A DNA stretch of 64,000 nucleotides from Hyphomicrobium_B sp001006785. GTDB lineage: Bacteria; Pseudomonadota; Alphaproteobacteria; Rhizobiales; Hyphomicrobiaceae. Every line of letters starts with the position of its first letter. Positions within the stretch are counted from its first letter, which is position 1. The stretch is taken from positions 1 to 64,000 of the forward strand of contig NZ_CDHO01000003.1 in the NCBI RefSeq assembly GCF_001006785.1, in the 5' to 3' direction. Positions 8,225 to 16,088 of the stretch are shown here, piece by piece. Below the pieces are notes generated by a model. It made no database searches. It was not told the origin of the DNA and was given only the letters and a program-made list of their open reading frames with translations. Both the position numbers and the translations under genes were made by a program.

Positions 8225-8398
8225 TGTCGGAACGAGGCCCAAAAGAGATGCAAAGCATTTTATCAAAATTTGCCTCAAATTCGCATCGAAGACTGATCGA
8301 ATTGTAGTGCACACGCTAGCGTCGTCTTGAATTGGCTTTGGTATGAGAATGCTGCGGGAGCCTCACGTCTTTCCCGCTCAACTCTGCGAAGGTCGACC

Positions 8399-8776
8399 AT
8401 GGGCTTGTTGCGTACCGCCATAATCGTTGCCATCGGGGTTGCCGTGCTGCCATCGGATCACGAGCAGCAGCAGCGCTTGTACGAGCGCGCCGGCGCCACC
8501 GCGCAATGGGTCGTCACGTTCTGCGATCGCAACGCGGGAACGTGCGCGAAGGGTTCGGAATATTGGTCGGTATTCGTTGCGAAGGCCCAGTTCGGAGCCA
8601 AACTTGCCTACGACATGATGCGCGATAGGCAAGGTGGGGCAAGTGAGACGGCTGCGGCCGATCATGACGATCGGCCGTATAAGCCGGCCGTGCTCGAGCG
8701 CGAGATGGGAACGCTCACTCCGCTCGACAAAGAACCGGCGTGGCGCGGCAAAAAGTCAAGCAAGGGCAGCATCTAG
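8399..8776 (+). CDS. DUF5330-like small secreted or membrane protein
   Basis: 125 residues from the ATG at 8399, which has GCGAAGG upstream; the frame is open further upstream but without protein-like content. A short hydrophobic N-terminus (MGLLRTAIIVAIGVAVLP) is followed by a soluble part with WVVTFCDRNAGTCAKGSEYW, whose two cysteines suggest a periplasmic disulfide. The family call is from memory of proteins beginning this way in Rhizobiales; function unknown. It is divergent from the peptidoglycan-binding gene and shares the CtrA-box region. Confidence 0.6.
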   Translation: MGLLRTAIIVAIGVAVLPSDHEQQQRLYERAGATAQWVVTFCDRNAGTCAKGSEYWSVFVAKAQFGAKLAYDMMRDRQGGASETAAADHDDRPYKPAVLEREMGTLTPLDKEPAWRGKKSSKGSI

Positions 8777-8858
8777 GCTCAAATCGAGCCTTGCCGCGGC
8801 GGGGTTCGGCCACCTATTTTCAGGTAATGCCCGATAAGCGGGCTGCTTGGAATTTCCG

Positions 8859-9287
8859 ATGACGATTGACGACATCCGCGCCGATTTCGCGCTCCTCGAC
8901 GATTGGGAGGACCGTTACCGGTACGTGATCGAACTCGGCCGGGCGCTTCCGCCGCTCCCCGAAGACCTGCGGACCGAAGCGAACAAGGTTCGCGGCTGCG
9001 CCAGTCAGGTCTGGCTTGCGACAAAGCCGGTCGCGAACGCGAGTTCCGGCAGGGCAAGCGGCATGGACATGCAAGGCACGAGCGATGCCATGATCGTCCA
9101 GGGACTGATCGCCGTGTTGTTCGCTATTTACCAGGACAAGACCCTGGAAGAGATCGTTGCCACAGACGCGCAACACATCTTCGGCGAACTCGGATTGAGT
9201 GAGCATCTGACCCAGCAGCGTTCGAACGGCCTCGCCTCGATGGTGAAGCGCATCCACTCCGACGCCGAGATGATGCTGGCTGCCTGA
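8859..9287 (+). CDS. sufE: Cysteine desulfuration protein SufE
   Basis: 142 residues, the family's usual length. It accepts sulfane sulfur from the cysteine desulfurase SufS and passes it to the SUF Fe-S assembly scaffold in the cytoplasm. VRGCASQVWL carries the conserved sulfur-accepting cysteine (about residue 47), and the N-terminal half IDDIRADFALLDDWEDRYRYVIELG is typical. The ATG at 8859 is chosen over an in-frame TTG at 8847 because it gives the canonical start. No other suf genes are nearby, so this is a stand-alone sufE. It is convergent with the DUF6456 gene, with no gap. Confidence 0.93.
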   Translation: MTIDDIRADFALLDDWEDRYRYVIELGRALPPLPEDLRTEANKVRGCASQVWLATKPVANASSGRASGMDMQGTSDAMIVQGLIAVLFAIYQDKTLEEIVATDAQHIFGELGLSEHLTQQRSNGLASMVKRIHSDAEMMLAA

Positions 9288-9860
9288 TCACGCGCTATCC
9301 TGCTCGATCGCCGGACGATAATCGCTCGCGCCCCAGTGCCGGACCTTGACGGGTCTCGCGCCGGACGGCTCAGGCGCGCGCAGCAAACCATAGTGACGGG
9401 CCAGCTGACGCAACGCGATCTGCAAAATGATCTTGCCGGAGCGTTGCGGCCATCCGCTCGCCTTCTCGCTGGCTTCGAGTCCTTTCAGATGACAGCAGAC
9501 GTCGATCAGAACGCCGGCCAGATCCGGCCCGACGCTCGCCAGCGCGCGCCGCACCCGCTCGCGCGCTGCGATGACGGAATCGCGCATATCCGGGCCGAGG
9601 TCCGGCGCACCACCACTGCCGCCGCCGCCACCGAGCAGCAGAGACCAGTTGGCCGTGACACGCGGCGTCATCTGAGCGAACCAGAAATCGGCGCGGAGAC
9701 GCTCTCCGGCATCGAATTCCTCATCCGACAGCATCGGCCTCCCGTCCTTGTCCTTGCGTCGCGCGAGCCACGCCAGCGGGCTCTCTTTAAGATCGCGCTC
9801 GGGCGTTTGATGGTCAGCAGCTCTCGCTGCCGAAGCCGCGGAGCTTCGTCTCATCGCCAT
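9288..9860 (-). CDS. DUF6456 family protein
   Basis: 190 residues from the ATG at 9860 (MAMRRSSAASA), with a basic disordered N-terminus. ESPLAWLARRKDKDGRPMLSDEEFDAGERLRADF, then a Gly-rich loop, then VGPDLAGVLIDVCCHLKGLEASEKASGWPQRSGKIILQIALRQLARHYG are hallmarks of the DUF6456 C-terminal domain, probably a helix-turn-helix DNA-binding fold (inference). It is the second gene of a minus-strand pair with the DnaA domain-IV-like gene 40 bp upstream, a pairing I recall as typical of Rhizobiales. Confidence 0.75.
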   Translation of the reverse strand: MAMRRSSAASAARAADHQTPERDLKESPLAWLARRKDKDGRPMLSDEEFDAGERLRADFWFAQMTPRVTANWSLLLGGGGGSGGAPDLGPDMRDSVIAARERVRRALASVGPDLAGVLIDVCCHLKGLEASEKASGWPQRSGKIILQIALRQLARHYGLLRAPEPSGARPVKVRHWGASDYRPAIEQDSA

Positions 9861-9900
9861 CGTCTTACCTCGTGGGGATTTGCTGCTTAAGAAAGTCGCG

Positions 9901-10302
9901 TCAGTGCGGACGCCGTTTTTCGGCGCGCATGACGAGCGTCGGCAATGCCCAGCCGAGAAGGTCGAGCGTCCGGTCCAGGATCGGATCGTCACGCCGGTAT
10001 TCGACCTTCAGGCAGCCATAGGAAACCGTCGTGCGGTCCCTGCCGAACATCGTGCCGACGTCCGTCAAAGTCATCCCGCACGACACGTGCGCAAGATACA
10101 TCGCAATCTGGCGTGCGGACGCGATGCCTTTGGCACCGCGCGTGCCGTGCCAAAGCGCGCCGCTCTCGACGCCGAATACGCTCGACATGGCGAGATCGAG
10201 CGCGAGGCGCGCCTGACGATAGTGCTGCTCTTCCAAAGCATCGGAAAACGCCGGGCCGCGCGGACGCGTTTTCAACGCGAGGCTGCGAGAGACTTCAAGC
10301 AT
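9901..10302 (-). CDS. Stand-alone DnaA domain IV-like DNA-binding protein
   Basis: 133 residues. SARQIAMYLAHVSCGMTLTDVGTMFGRDRTTVSYGCLKVE has the DnaA C-terminal helix-turn-helix signature (an A-R-Q-x-A-M-Y-L-like helix, then GRDRTTVSYGC in place of the usual RDHTTVxHA), without the AAA+ ATPase domain. It could bind DnaA-box-like sites and act as a regulator rather than an initiator. A long inverted repeat with TTATCCCC ends lies upstream at 10432-10503. It is followed by the DUF6456 gene on the same strand. Confidence 0.8.
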   Translation of the reverse strand: MLEVSRSLALKTRPRGPAFSDALEEQHYRQARLALDLAMSSVFGVESGALWHGTRGAKGIASARQIAMYLAHVSCGMTLTDVGTMFGRDRTTVSYGCLKVEYRRDDPILDRTLDLLGWALPTLVMRAEKRRPH

Positions 10303-10431
10303 GTGTTCTTCTTCTCATGTGCTTAGATCGGCTTCTCAACGCGGGATGCGCTTCGTTGCAGTGGGGCCGGTCAAGATCGCTCTCCAGTTCGACGCAGAAG
10401 CGACGAGCAGAAGATAGAACCGGCAGGAGTA

Positions 10432-10503
10432 GCGGGGATAAGTTTTTTGTTCGCGCACCCGTTCACCTTACTCAAAAAACAGATCCCAGGAACTTATCCC
10501 CGC
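10432..10503. promoter_or_regulatory. Long inverted repeat between divergent genes
   Basis: Outer 13-bp arms GCGGGGATAAGTT (10432-10444) and AACTTATCCCCGC (10491-10503) are exact reverse complements; inner TTTTTTG (10443-10449) and CAAAAAA (10473-10479) also pair. The arms contain TTATCCCC, close to the DnaA-box core TTATCCACA. The repeat lies between the DnaA-like gene (minus, start 10302) and the small ORF starting at 10533 (plus). It may be an operator pair or a large hairpin. Confidence 0.6.
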
Positions 10504-10532
10504 GCCCGTGCAGTGCAGCACTGTGTGGCGCC

Positions 10533-10868
10533 ATGCCAGATAACGTCTCGATACGGAACATCACTACGCGGACGAAAAGCTCAACGGGCTGCCGCTTCAA
10601 TTCGAAGGCCAGATGCGCGGACGATCTGCAGCGCGCATTGCCGCTGTGGCCGCGCGAGCGCGATGATCGAAGCGTTGAGGGTCGCGAGAGACTTATCGTG
10701 GCGCTCGAACGCGCCTTGCGCAGAGAGCGGCGGAACGGTCGCGCAGGGCATCCCGCCTACGACCTTGAACGCCACGCATCGCTCAACCGGATTCTGAAAA
10801 TGGAACGCGCCGCACTTGCGGCGCTTCCGTATCGTGTTCACCAACCGCGACGACCGCCGCAAAAGTAA
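10533..10868 (+). CDS. Small conserved hypothetical protein (111 aa)
   Basis: The ATG at 10533 (MPDNVSIRNITTRTKSS) is chosen inside a longer open frame because the protein-like region starts here. RALPLWPRERDDRSVEGRERLIVALERALRRERRNGRAGHPAYDLERH is a helical, Arg-rich region resembling small proteins of Rhizobiales I remember beside MucR genes. No function is known. It is convergent with mucR, 21 bp apart. The inverted repeat at 10432-10503 ends 30 bp before its start. Confidence 0.6.
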   Translation: MPDNVSIRNITTRTKSSTGCRFNSKARCADDLQRALPLWPRERDDRSVEGRERLIVALERALRRERRNGRAGHPAYDLERHASLNRILKMERAALAALPYRVHQPRRPPQK

Positions 10869-10889
10869 AATGATGCGGCGCGAAGAAAA

Positions 10890-11291
10890 TCAGCGCCGCG
10901 TTCCGAGGCCCATCTTCTTGGCAAGCTGCGAGCGGGCGTTGGCATAGTTCGGAGCGACCATCGGATAGTCCGGCGGCAGGCCCCACTTCTCGCGATATTC
11001 CTCAGGCGAAAGATTGTAATGCGTCCTGAGGTGCCGCTTCAGCGATTTGAACTTCTTTCCGTCCTCGAGGCAGATGAGATAGTCCGGCATCACGGATTTC
11101 TTGACCGCGATTTTGGGCTTGGCCTCCTCGCGCTCCACCGGCGCGCTACGCCCGGCGGCACGGCTCAGCGCGGCATGCGTCTCAGCGATCAGACCCGGCA
11201 GATCCGTTGATGAGATAGAGTTATTGCTGACATAGGCGGCGACGATGGTCGCCGTGATGGTCACAAGCTCAGGCTGGGACGGACTGTCCAT
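10890..11291 (-). CDS. mucR: MucR/Ros family zinc-finger transcriptional regulator
   Basis: 133 residues. The C-terminal domain has the prokaryotic zinc-finger pattern YLICLEDGKKFKSLKRHLRTHYNLSPEEYREKWGLP, diagnostic of MucR/Ros, with the metal site built from a CxxD-type cysteine pair and H..H. MucR proteins are global, H-NS-like repressors of exopolysaccharide, motility and cell-cycle genes in Rhizobiales. The N-terminal helical part (about 1-35) mediates oligomerisation in the family. About 300 bp of non-coding DNA precedes it, where autoregulation would be expected. Confidence 0.93.
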   Translation of the reverse strand: MDSPSQPELVTITATIVAAYVSNNSISSTDLPGLIAETHAALSRAAGRSAPVEREEAKPKIAVKKSVMPDYLICLEDGKKFKSLKRHLRTHYNLSPEEYREKWGLPPDYPMVAPNYANARSQLAKKMGLGTRR

Positions 11292-11589
11292 CGTTATGTT
11301 TTCCGCTACTGTTTCTAGCCGAGTTCAGAGGTGCGCCTAACAGATGGCAAGCTTCGACGCAGATCGCTTTGACGACGTCTTAGCCATATTTTGCCGATGT
11401 CTGAACTTGCCCCGAATAGAACTTGTCTTCACTTGTGAAAGCTTTGACTACAGCTAATGTTCATTGTCAATTGCGGCTCCTCAACACTTCACAGCATCAC
11501 TAATTCTTGGCGCCATCTGAACTCCATTGTGACGTTGCTTCAAATTGAGGCTCGCGCGTTGACGCGGGCGCTTTACGCGTAAAGAAACC
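11292..11589. promoter_or_regulatory. Divergent intergenic region mucR / oligopeptidase B
   Basis: About 300 bp, richer in A and T than the flanking genes, with several T-rich tracts. No ORF, hairpin or named box was identified. It should contain the promoters of both divergent genes. Confidence 0.4.
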
Positions 11590-13800
11590 ATGCAACGCCA
11601 TGCGCTTCCCAATGAAAGGCCTCCCCAAACCATGACCGCGCCGATCGCCTCCGCTTCTCCCGATCAGGTTCCTGCGAACGAACAGGTCTGCCCACCCTTG
11701 GCGCGCCGCGAACCTGTGACGGCGATCCATCACGGCATCACGCTCACGGACGATTACGCCTGGCTCCGCGCCGCGAACTGGCAGGAGGTCATGCGCAAGC
11801 CGGAGACGCTCGCAGCCGACATCCGCGCCTATCTCGAAGCCGAGAACGCCTACACCGACGTGAAGCTCGTCGATACGAAAGCGCTGCAGGAAACGCTGTT
11901 CCTCGAGATGAAGGCGCGGCTCAAGGAAGACGATCGCCAAGTGCCGCAGCCGGATGGTCCGTACGAATACTTTCCGCGCTTCGTGAAAGGCGGCCAATAT
12001 CCCGAGCTGTGCCGTATCCCGCGCGGCGGCTCTACCGACGATGCCGAGGTGCTTCTCGACGGCAACGCCGAAGCCTCAGGCAAGAAGTATTGGGACCTCG
12101 GCGGCACGACCCATTCCGAAGACCACCGCCTGCTCGCCTACTCGACCGACGATAAGGGCTCGGAGCTTTACACGGTCCGCATCCGCGACCTCGCGACCGG
12201 CAAGGATCTCGCTGACGAAATTCCCGACACGCGCGGCAGCCTGGAATGGTCGCGCGACGGCTCAACCCTGTTCTATATCAAGGTCGACGATCATCAGCGC
12301 CCGCTGTTCGTTTACAGCCACAAGCTCGGAACGCCCGTATCCGACGACAAGCTCGTCTATGCCGAACAGGACTCGGGATTCTTCGTCGGCCTGTCCGCGA
12401 CCCAATCGGGCAAGTTCATCCTGATCGACATTCACGATCACGAAACGAGCGAAGTTCATCTGATCGACGCCGACAGCCCGGAAGATCCGCCCCGCCTCGT
12501 CGCGGCCCGCCGCGTCGGCCATCAGTACAGCGTCGAGCATCACTGGTCGCTGCTGGTCATCACCACCAATTCCGCCGACGCGGAGGATTTCCGCATCGTC
12601 GTAACGCCGGTCCACGCGACCGACGAGGCGAACTGGCGCGAGATCGTTCCGCACAAACCCGGCCGCCTCATCCTCGACGTCGGCGTCTATGAGAATTTCA
12701 TGACGCGCCTCGAACGCGAGAACAGCCTGCCGCGCGTCGTCATCACGCCGATCACCACCGGCATCGTCGTCGATCGCGACGTTCTCGATCTCTCCAATGA
12801 GCACACGATCGCCTTCGAGGAAGAAGCTTACGCGTTGGGCCTCGCATCGGGCTACGAGTTCGACACGAGCCGCATTCGCTTCACGTACTCATCGCTGACG
12901 ACGCCCGCCGAAACCTACGACTACGACATGGCGACCCGCGAACGCGTTCTGCGCAAGCGCCAGGAAGTCCCGAGCGGCCACAACCCGGCCGACTACGTGA
13001 CGCGACGGCTGCTCGCGCCCGCCGAGGACGGCGCGCTCGTTCCTGTCACGCTGCTCTACAAGAAGACGACACCGCTCGATGGCTCGGCGCCGCTGTTTCT
13101 CTATGGGTACGGCGCTTACGGCATCTCGATGCCTGCATCGTTCTCGACCGCGCGGCTGTCGCTCGTCGACCGCGGCTTCATCTACGCGATCGCGCACATC
13201 CGCGGCGGCAAGGACAAAGGCTTCCGCTGGTACACCGACGGCAAGATGAAGAAGAAGAAAAACACCTTCACAGACTTCATCGCAGCCGGCGAGTATCTCG
13301 TTGCGCAGGGCCTCACTCGGCGCGGACGCATCGTCGCGAACGGCGGTTCGGCGGGCGGCATGCTGATGGGCGCGATCGCCAACATGGCGCCGGATCTCTT
13401 TCTCGGCGTCATCGCCGACGTGCCGTTCGTCGATGTGTTGAACACGATGCTCGACAAGGATCTGCCGCTGACTCCGCCGGAATGGCCGGAATGGGGAAAC
13501 CCGCTGACGAGCAAGGACGACTTCGACTACATCCGAAGCTATTCGCCCTACGACAACGTCCAAGCAAAACGCTATCCGCACATCCTGGCTTTGGCCGGCC
13601 TCACCGATCCGCGCGTCACCTATTGGGAGCCCGCGAAGTGGATCGCGAAACTCCGTGCGCGAAACACCAGCGATAATCTTGTGCTGCTGAAGACCAACAT
13701 GGGCGCAGGACACGGCGGTGCTTCCGGCCGCTTCGACGGCCTCAAAGACACCGCCCTGAATTTCGCGTTCGCACTGAAGGTCGCGGACCTGGCGGAATAG
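11590..13800 (+). CDS. ptrB: Oligopeptidase B / prolyl oligopeptidase family (S9A)
   Basis: 736 residues, close to the usual 680-720. An N-terminal helix and a seven-blade propeller region (HHGITLTDDYAWLRAANWQEV ... KYWDLGGTTHSEDHRLLAYSTD) precede the alpha/beta-hydrolase domain. The catalytic triad is visible: Ser587 in NGGSAGG, Asp673 in GLTDPRV, His708 in GAGHGG. It cleaves short peptides, usually after basic residues, in the cytoplasm. An alternative ATG lies at residue 15. Two hairpins downstream face the other gene, so no terminator of its own was seen. It appears to be a single transcription unit. Confidence 0.92.
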   Translation: MQRHALPNERPPQTMTAPIASASPDQVPANEQVCPPLARREPVTAIHHGITLTDDYAWLRAANWQEVMRKPETLAADIRAYLEAENAYTDVKLVDTKALQETLFLEMKARLKEDDRQVPQPDGPYEYFPRFVKGGQYPELCRIPRGGSTDDAEVLLDGNAEASGKKYWDLGGTTHSEDHRLLAYSTDDKGSELYTVRIRDLATGKDLADEIPDTRGSLEWSRDGSTLFYIKVDDHQRPLFVYSHKLGTPVSDDKLVYAEQDSGFFVGLSATQSGKFILIDIHDHETSEVHLIDADSPEDPPRLVAARRVGHQYSVEHHWSLLVITTNSADAEDFRIVVTPVHATDEANWREIVPHKPGRLILDVGVYENFMTRLERENSLPRVVITPITTGIVVDRDVLDLSNEHTIAFEEEAYALGLASGYEFDTSRIRFTYSSLTTPAETYDYDMATRERVLRKRQEVPSGHNPADYVTRRLLAPAEDGALVPVTLLYKKTTPLDGSAPLFLYGYGAYGISMPASFSTARLSLVDRGFIYAIAHIRGGKDKGFRWYTDGKMKKKKNTFTDFIAAGEYLVAQGLTRRGRIVANGGSAGGMLMGAIANMAPDLFLGVIADVPFVDVLNTMLDKDLPLTPPEWPEWGNPLTSKDDFDYIRSYSPYDNVQAKRYPHILALAGLTDPRVTYWEPAKWIAKLRARNTSDNLVLLKTNMGAGHGGASGRFDGLKDTALNFAFALKVADLAE

Positions 13801-13833
13801 CGGAGCACGACGCCATCGTGCTTCGTCACGCCC

Positions 13834-13863
13834 AAAAAAATGATGGCCGCGAAAGCGGCCATC
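13834..13863 (-). terminator. Rho-independent terminator (distal)
   Basis: On the minus strand, GATGGCCGC-TTTC-GCGGCCATC is followed by ATTTTTTT. It is the second of two terminators behind the membrane protein gene at 13948 and also separates it from oligopeptidase B. Confidence 0.8.
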
Positions 13864-13896
13864 AACATCGTCTGAATTTTCGTCGTAACAACCCCC

Positions 13897-13926
13897 AAAA
13901 AACAAAAAGGCCCGCCGAAGCGGGCC
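13897..13926 (-). terminator. Rho-independent terminator (proximal)
   Basis: On the minus strand, GGCCCGC-TTCG-GCGGGCC followed by TTTTTGTTTTTT: a stable stem with a UUCG-type loop and a long U tract, 22 bp past the stop of the gene at 13948. Confidence 0.9.
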
Positions 13927-13947
13927 TCTCGTTTCAAAGGAGCAGCG

Positions 13948-15276
13948 CTAGGCTGCGACCGTGCCGAAGGTAGGCGATTTCGTAGCCTCCTCGAGTGCCA
14001 TGTCGGATTTGAGTGCGATACCAATATACCGGACTCGACCGGCCACCTTCTCCTTTTTCACGCCAAGCTCGGCGAATTCACGCGCGAAGCTCGGAAGTGC
14101 TGCGGGTTCCTTGTTCTTGGAGTCACACCAAGAGCAATAGTCCTCGTAAAGTTCAGTAGCCGTTACACTTGATCCGTCACGGACCTCGACATTCTCCTTG
14201 TAGAAACGTTCGGTGTTATTTTCAGGGGCGAGACGAGCAACCGGAGCTGCGACTCTCGCTTCGACAACCTTCTGCTCGACCTGATGCACTTCTGCGGGGC
14301 GAGCTTCGATTGCTGGCACCTGGACAACTTCGCGTTCGAGAGGAATCTCGATCGAGCGATTGTCGTTGGCGCCGGAACGCGGCTTGCTTGTCTCAACGGC
14401 GATCGGTGTAAGCACCGGAGCCGCCACCGCTGCCGCAGCGGTGATTTCCTCTGCCTTCGCCAGTTTCGGCGCGGCAGACTGACGGTCATAGAGCCGCCAC
14501 TGACTGAATGCGACGTACATGCCGAATCCAGAACCGATTTCGAGCAGCAGCGCCACGAACAACGTCAGGGCCATCTGCACATTCTCGATCTTGACGCTCG
14601 GGAAGAAGGCCGAGGCAAGCTCAGTCAGAACCTTGGCTTGCGGATCGGCTTCCGACAGCGCAGGCTTGCCTGCGGCCGCATCGATCTTGGATCGGAGCTC
14701 GGAGATGCGAACGTCGGCGGTCTTCGCAGCGCTTGCCGAAGCAAGCTCAGCGTCAAGACCGGTCAGCTTCTGACAGAAGCCGCGCTCCGTCTTCGAATTG
14801 ACGTCCTTGCAGCCGTTCGTCCACTTCCAAGCTCTCTGCATCTTGAGACCGTCGATCTCGCTCTGCACCGCCTCATAGGGCCGATGCTGAGGAATCCAGC
14901 CAGCTTGCTCTTCGGCACGCTTCAGCTCGGTTCTCAGATCCTGATACGACTGAGCTTCCTGCGCGCGTTGCCCGGTCGAGTCGAAGCGGTTCAACGCTGC
15001 GTGTCCGAGCGCCGAGGTCATGGAATAGGTCGTCACGACCGTCCACACCAGCGCCGACGCAGCCGCCTGCGACCAGATTCGATTTCGAACAGCGGCGAAG
15101 AAGAAGAATGGTATCAGTGCTTTTAAACAGTCGGCCGCAGCGGATGCTGCGCCATAAATCTGGCCGTCCAGCTCGGACCGTCCGAGACTGAAGCCAAAAC
15201 GCCAGTTCATCGCGGCCGACACGGCTAATAGAACGCCGGCTGCTAGAACCCCCAACACGCCTAAAACGTGTCTCAT
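13948..15276 (-). CDS. Membrane protein with coiled coil and C-terminal D5-like (primase-type) domain
   Basis: 442 residues from the ATG at 15276, which has AGGAGAGG 11 nt upstream; the frame is open for 175 more codons but without protein-like content. Three membrane segments lie near 5-25, 45-62 and 70-92, then a coiled coil (about 105-210), a fourth membrane segment (VQMALTLFVALLLEIGSGFGMYVAF), a disordered stretch, and a C-terminal domain with TATELYEDYCSWCDSKNKEP and GVKKEKVAGRVRYIGIALKSD. The last part resembles the winged-helix domain at the end of phage/plasmid D5-type primases, here without any helicase. DNA binding at the membrane is inference. Two tandem terminators follow. Confidence 0.7.
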   Translation of the reverse strand: MRHVLGVLGVLAAGVLLAVSAAMNWRFGFSLGRSELDGQIYGAASAAADCLKALIPFFFFAAVRNRIWSQAAASALVWTVVTTYSMTSALGHAALNRFDSTGQRAQEAQSYQDLRTELKRAEEQAGWIPQHRPYEAVQSEIDGLKMQRAWKWTNGCKDVNSKTERGFCQKLTGLDAELASASAAKTADVRISELRSKIDAAAGKPALSEADPQAKVLTELASAFFPSVKIENVQMALTLFVALLLEIGSGFGMYVAFSQWRLYDRQSAAPKLAKAEEITAAAAVAAPVLTPIAVETSKPRSGANDNRSIEIPLEREVVQVPAIEARPAEVHQVEQKVVEARVAAPVARLAPENNTERFYKENVEVRDGSSVTATELYEDYCSWCDSKNKEPAALPSFAREFAELGVKKEKVAGRVRYIGIALKSDMALEEATKSPTFGTVAA

Positions 15277-16088
15277 TTCGTGTGCCCTCTCCTGTGAGGG
15301 CCGGTTTACGTGACGCGATACAGACCGGCCATTTCGGCTTGTGGCTGCGCACCTGAGGAGGGAGGCGGCGACCAATGCTCCGGAACGCACAACCGGCACG
15401 GCTGCGGACGATATCCTGTTTGACCGACTGTGAGCTCCACTGTCATCCCCATGACAGTGGCAGACGAGCAACTGGGATACTGCGCAACCACGCGAGCCAA
15501 GAGCTACCAATCTCCGCCGAGTTGAAGATGCCATACCGGTTCGCCGCTCGAATCCGGTGGATGACTTTTCCTCAAGGTCGACGCGAGGCTGGAAAACGTA
15601 AACGCGAATTAAACTCCCCTCGCCCCCAGCCGTAGCTGAGTCGACCTGGGTTGTGAATCGTTTTGACAGGAGAATCAGAATTCTAGGTTTCGCTGCGTGC
15701 TGAGTTTTGAACCTCGCGCGCCTCTGTGCACAAGAGCCAGGCGCAGTTGATAACAGAGCGGTTTTCAAGAGGTTTTGCACCGCTTGTCCCAGCTTTGTCA
15801 TACGAACAGTCTAGCCGCGCAGGCGATCGGCGCATTTGCGGCGAGACGAGCAAATCCGCGCCTCTGTGTCGATCATGTTACACGCACGCGACACGAGTTA
15901 CCTCTTACAACCGTGCGCGCTTTGGTGCATGCTCGGAGGCGGCGCGGATGTATGCGGCCGCGCGACCGCAGACCCTTCAGCTGGCATGTTCGAGGCAACC
16001 CGTAGCCGCTGAAAGGACGAGGCTCGAACTCGCAAATCGCGATGTCGATCTTGCTTCTGCGCGTCGCGGAGTTGAGTGGAGTTTCGCC
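15277..16088. other. Long intergenic region without a convincing gene
   Basis: About 810 bp between two divergent genes. Open frames exist on both strands, but their translations are Arg/Ser/Pro-rich and lack recognisable features, so they are not called. It holds a perfect 10-bp-stem palindrome at 15437-15460. The purine-rich GTGGAG just before 16089 is the ribosome-binding site of the next gene. Confidence 0.5.
15437..15460. repeat. Perfect inverted repeat, 10-bp arms
   Basis: CCACTGTCAT-CCCC-ATGACAGTGG, a perfect stem with a four-base loop in the middle of a long intergenic region. There is no T tract on either side, so it is not an ordinary terminator; an operator or a structured RNA element is possible. 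Confidence 0.75.

Noticed and set aside
15277..15801. N-terminal extension of 175 codons on the D5-like membrane protein
   Set aside because: Ser/Arg/Thr-rich noise; the ATG at 15276 has a good ribosome-binding site and starts with a normal membrane segment.
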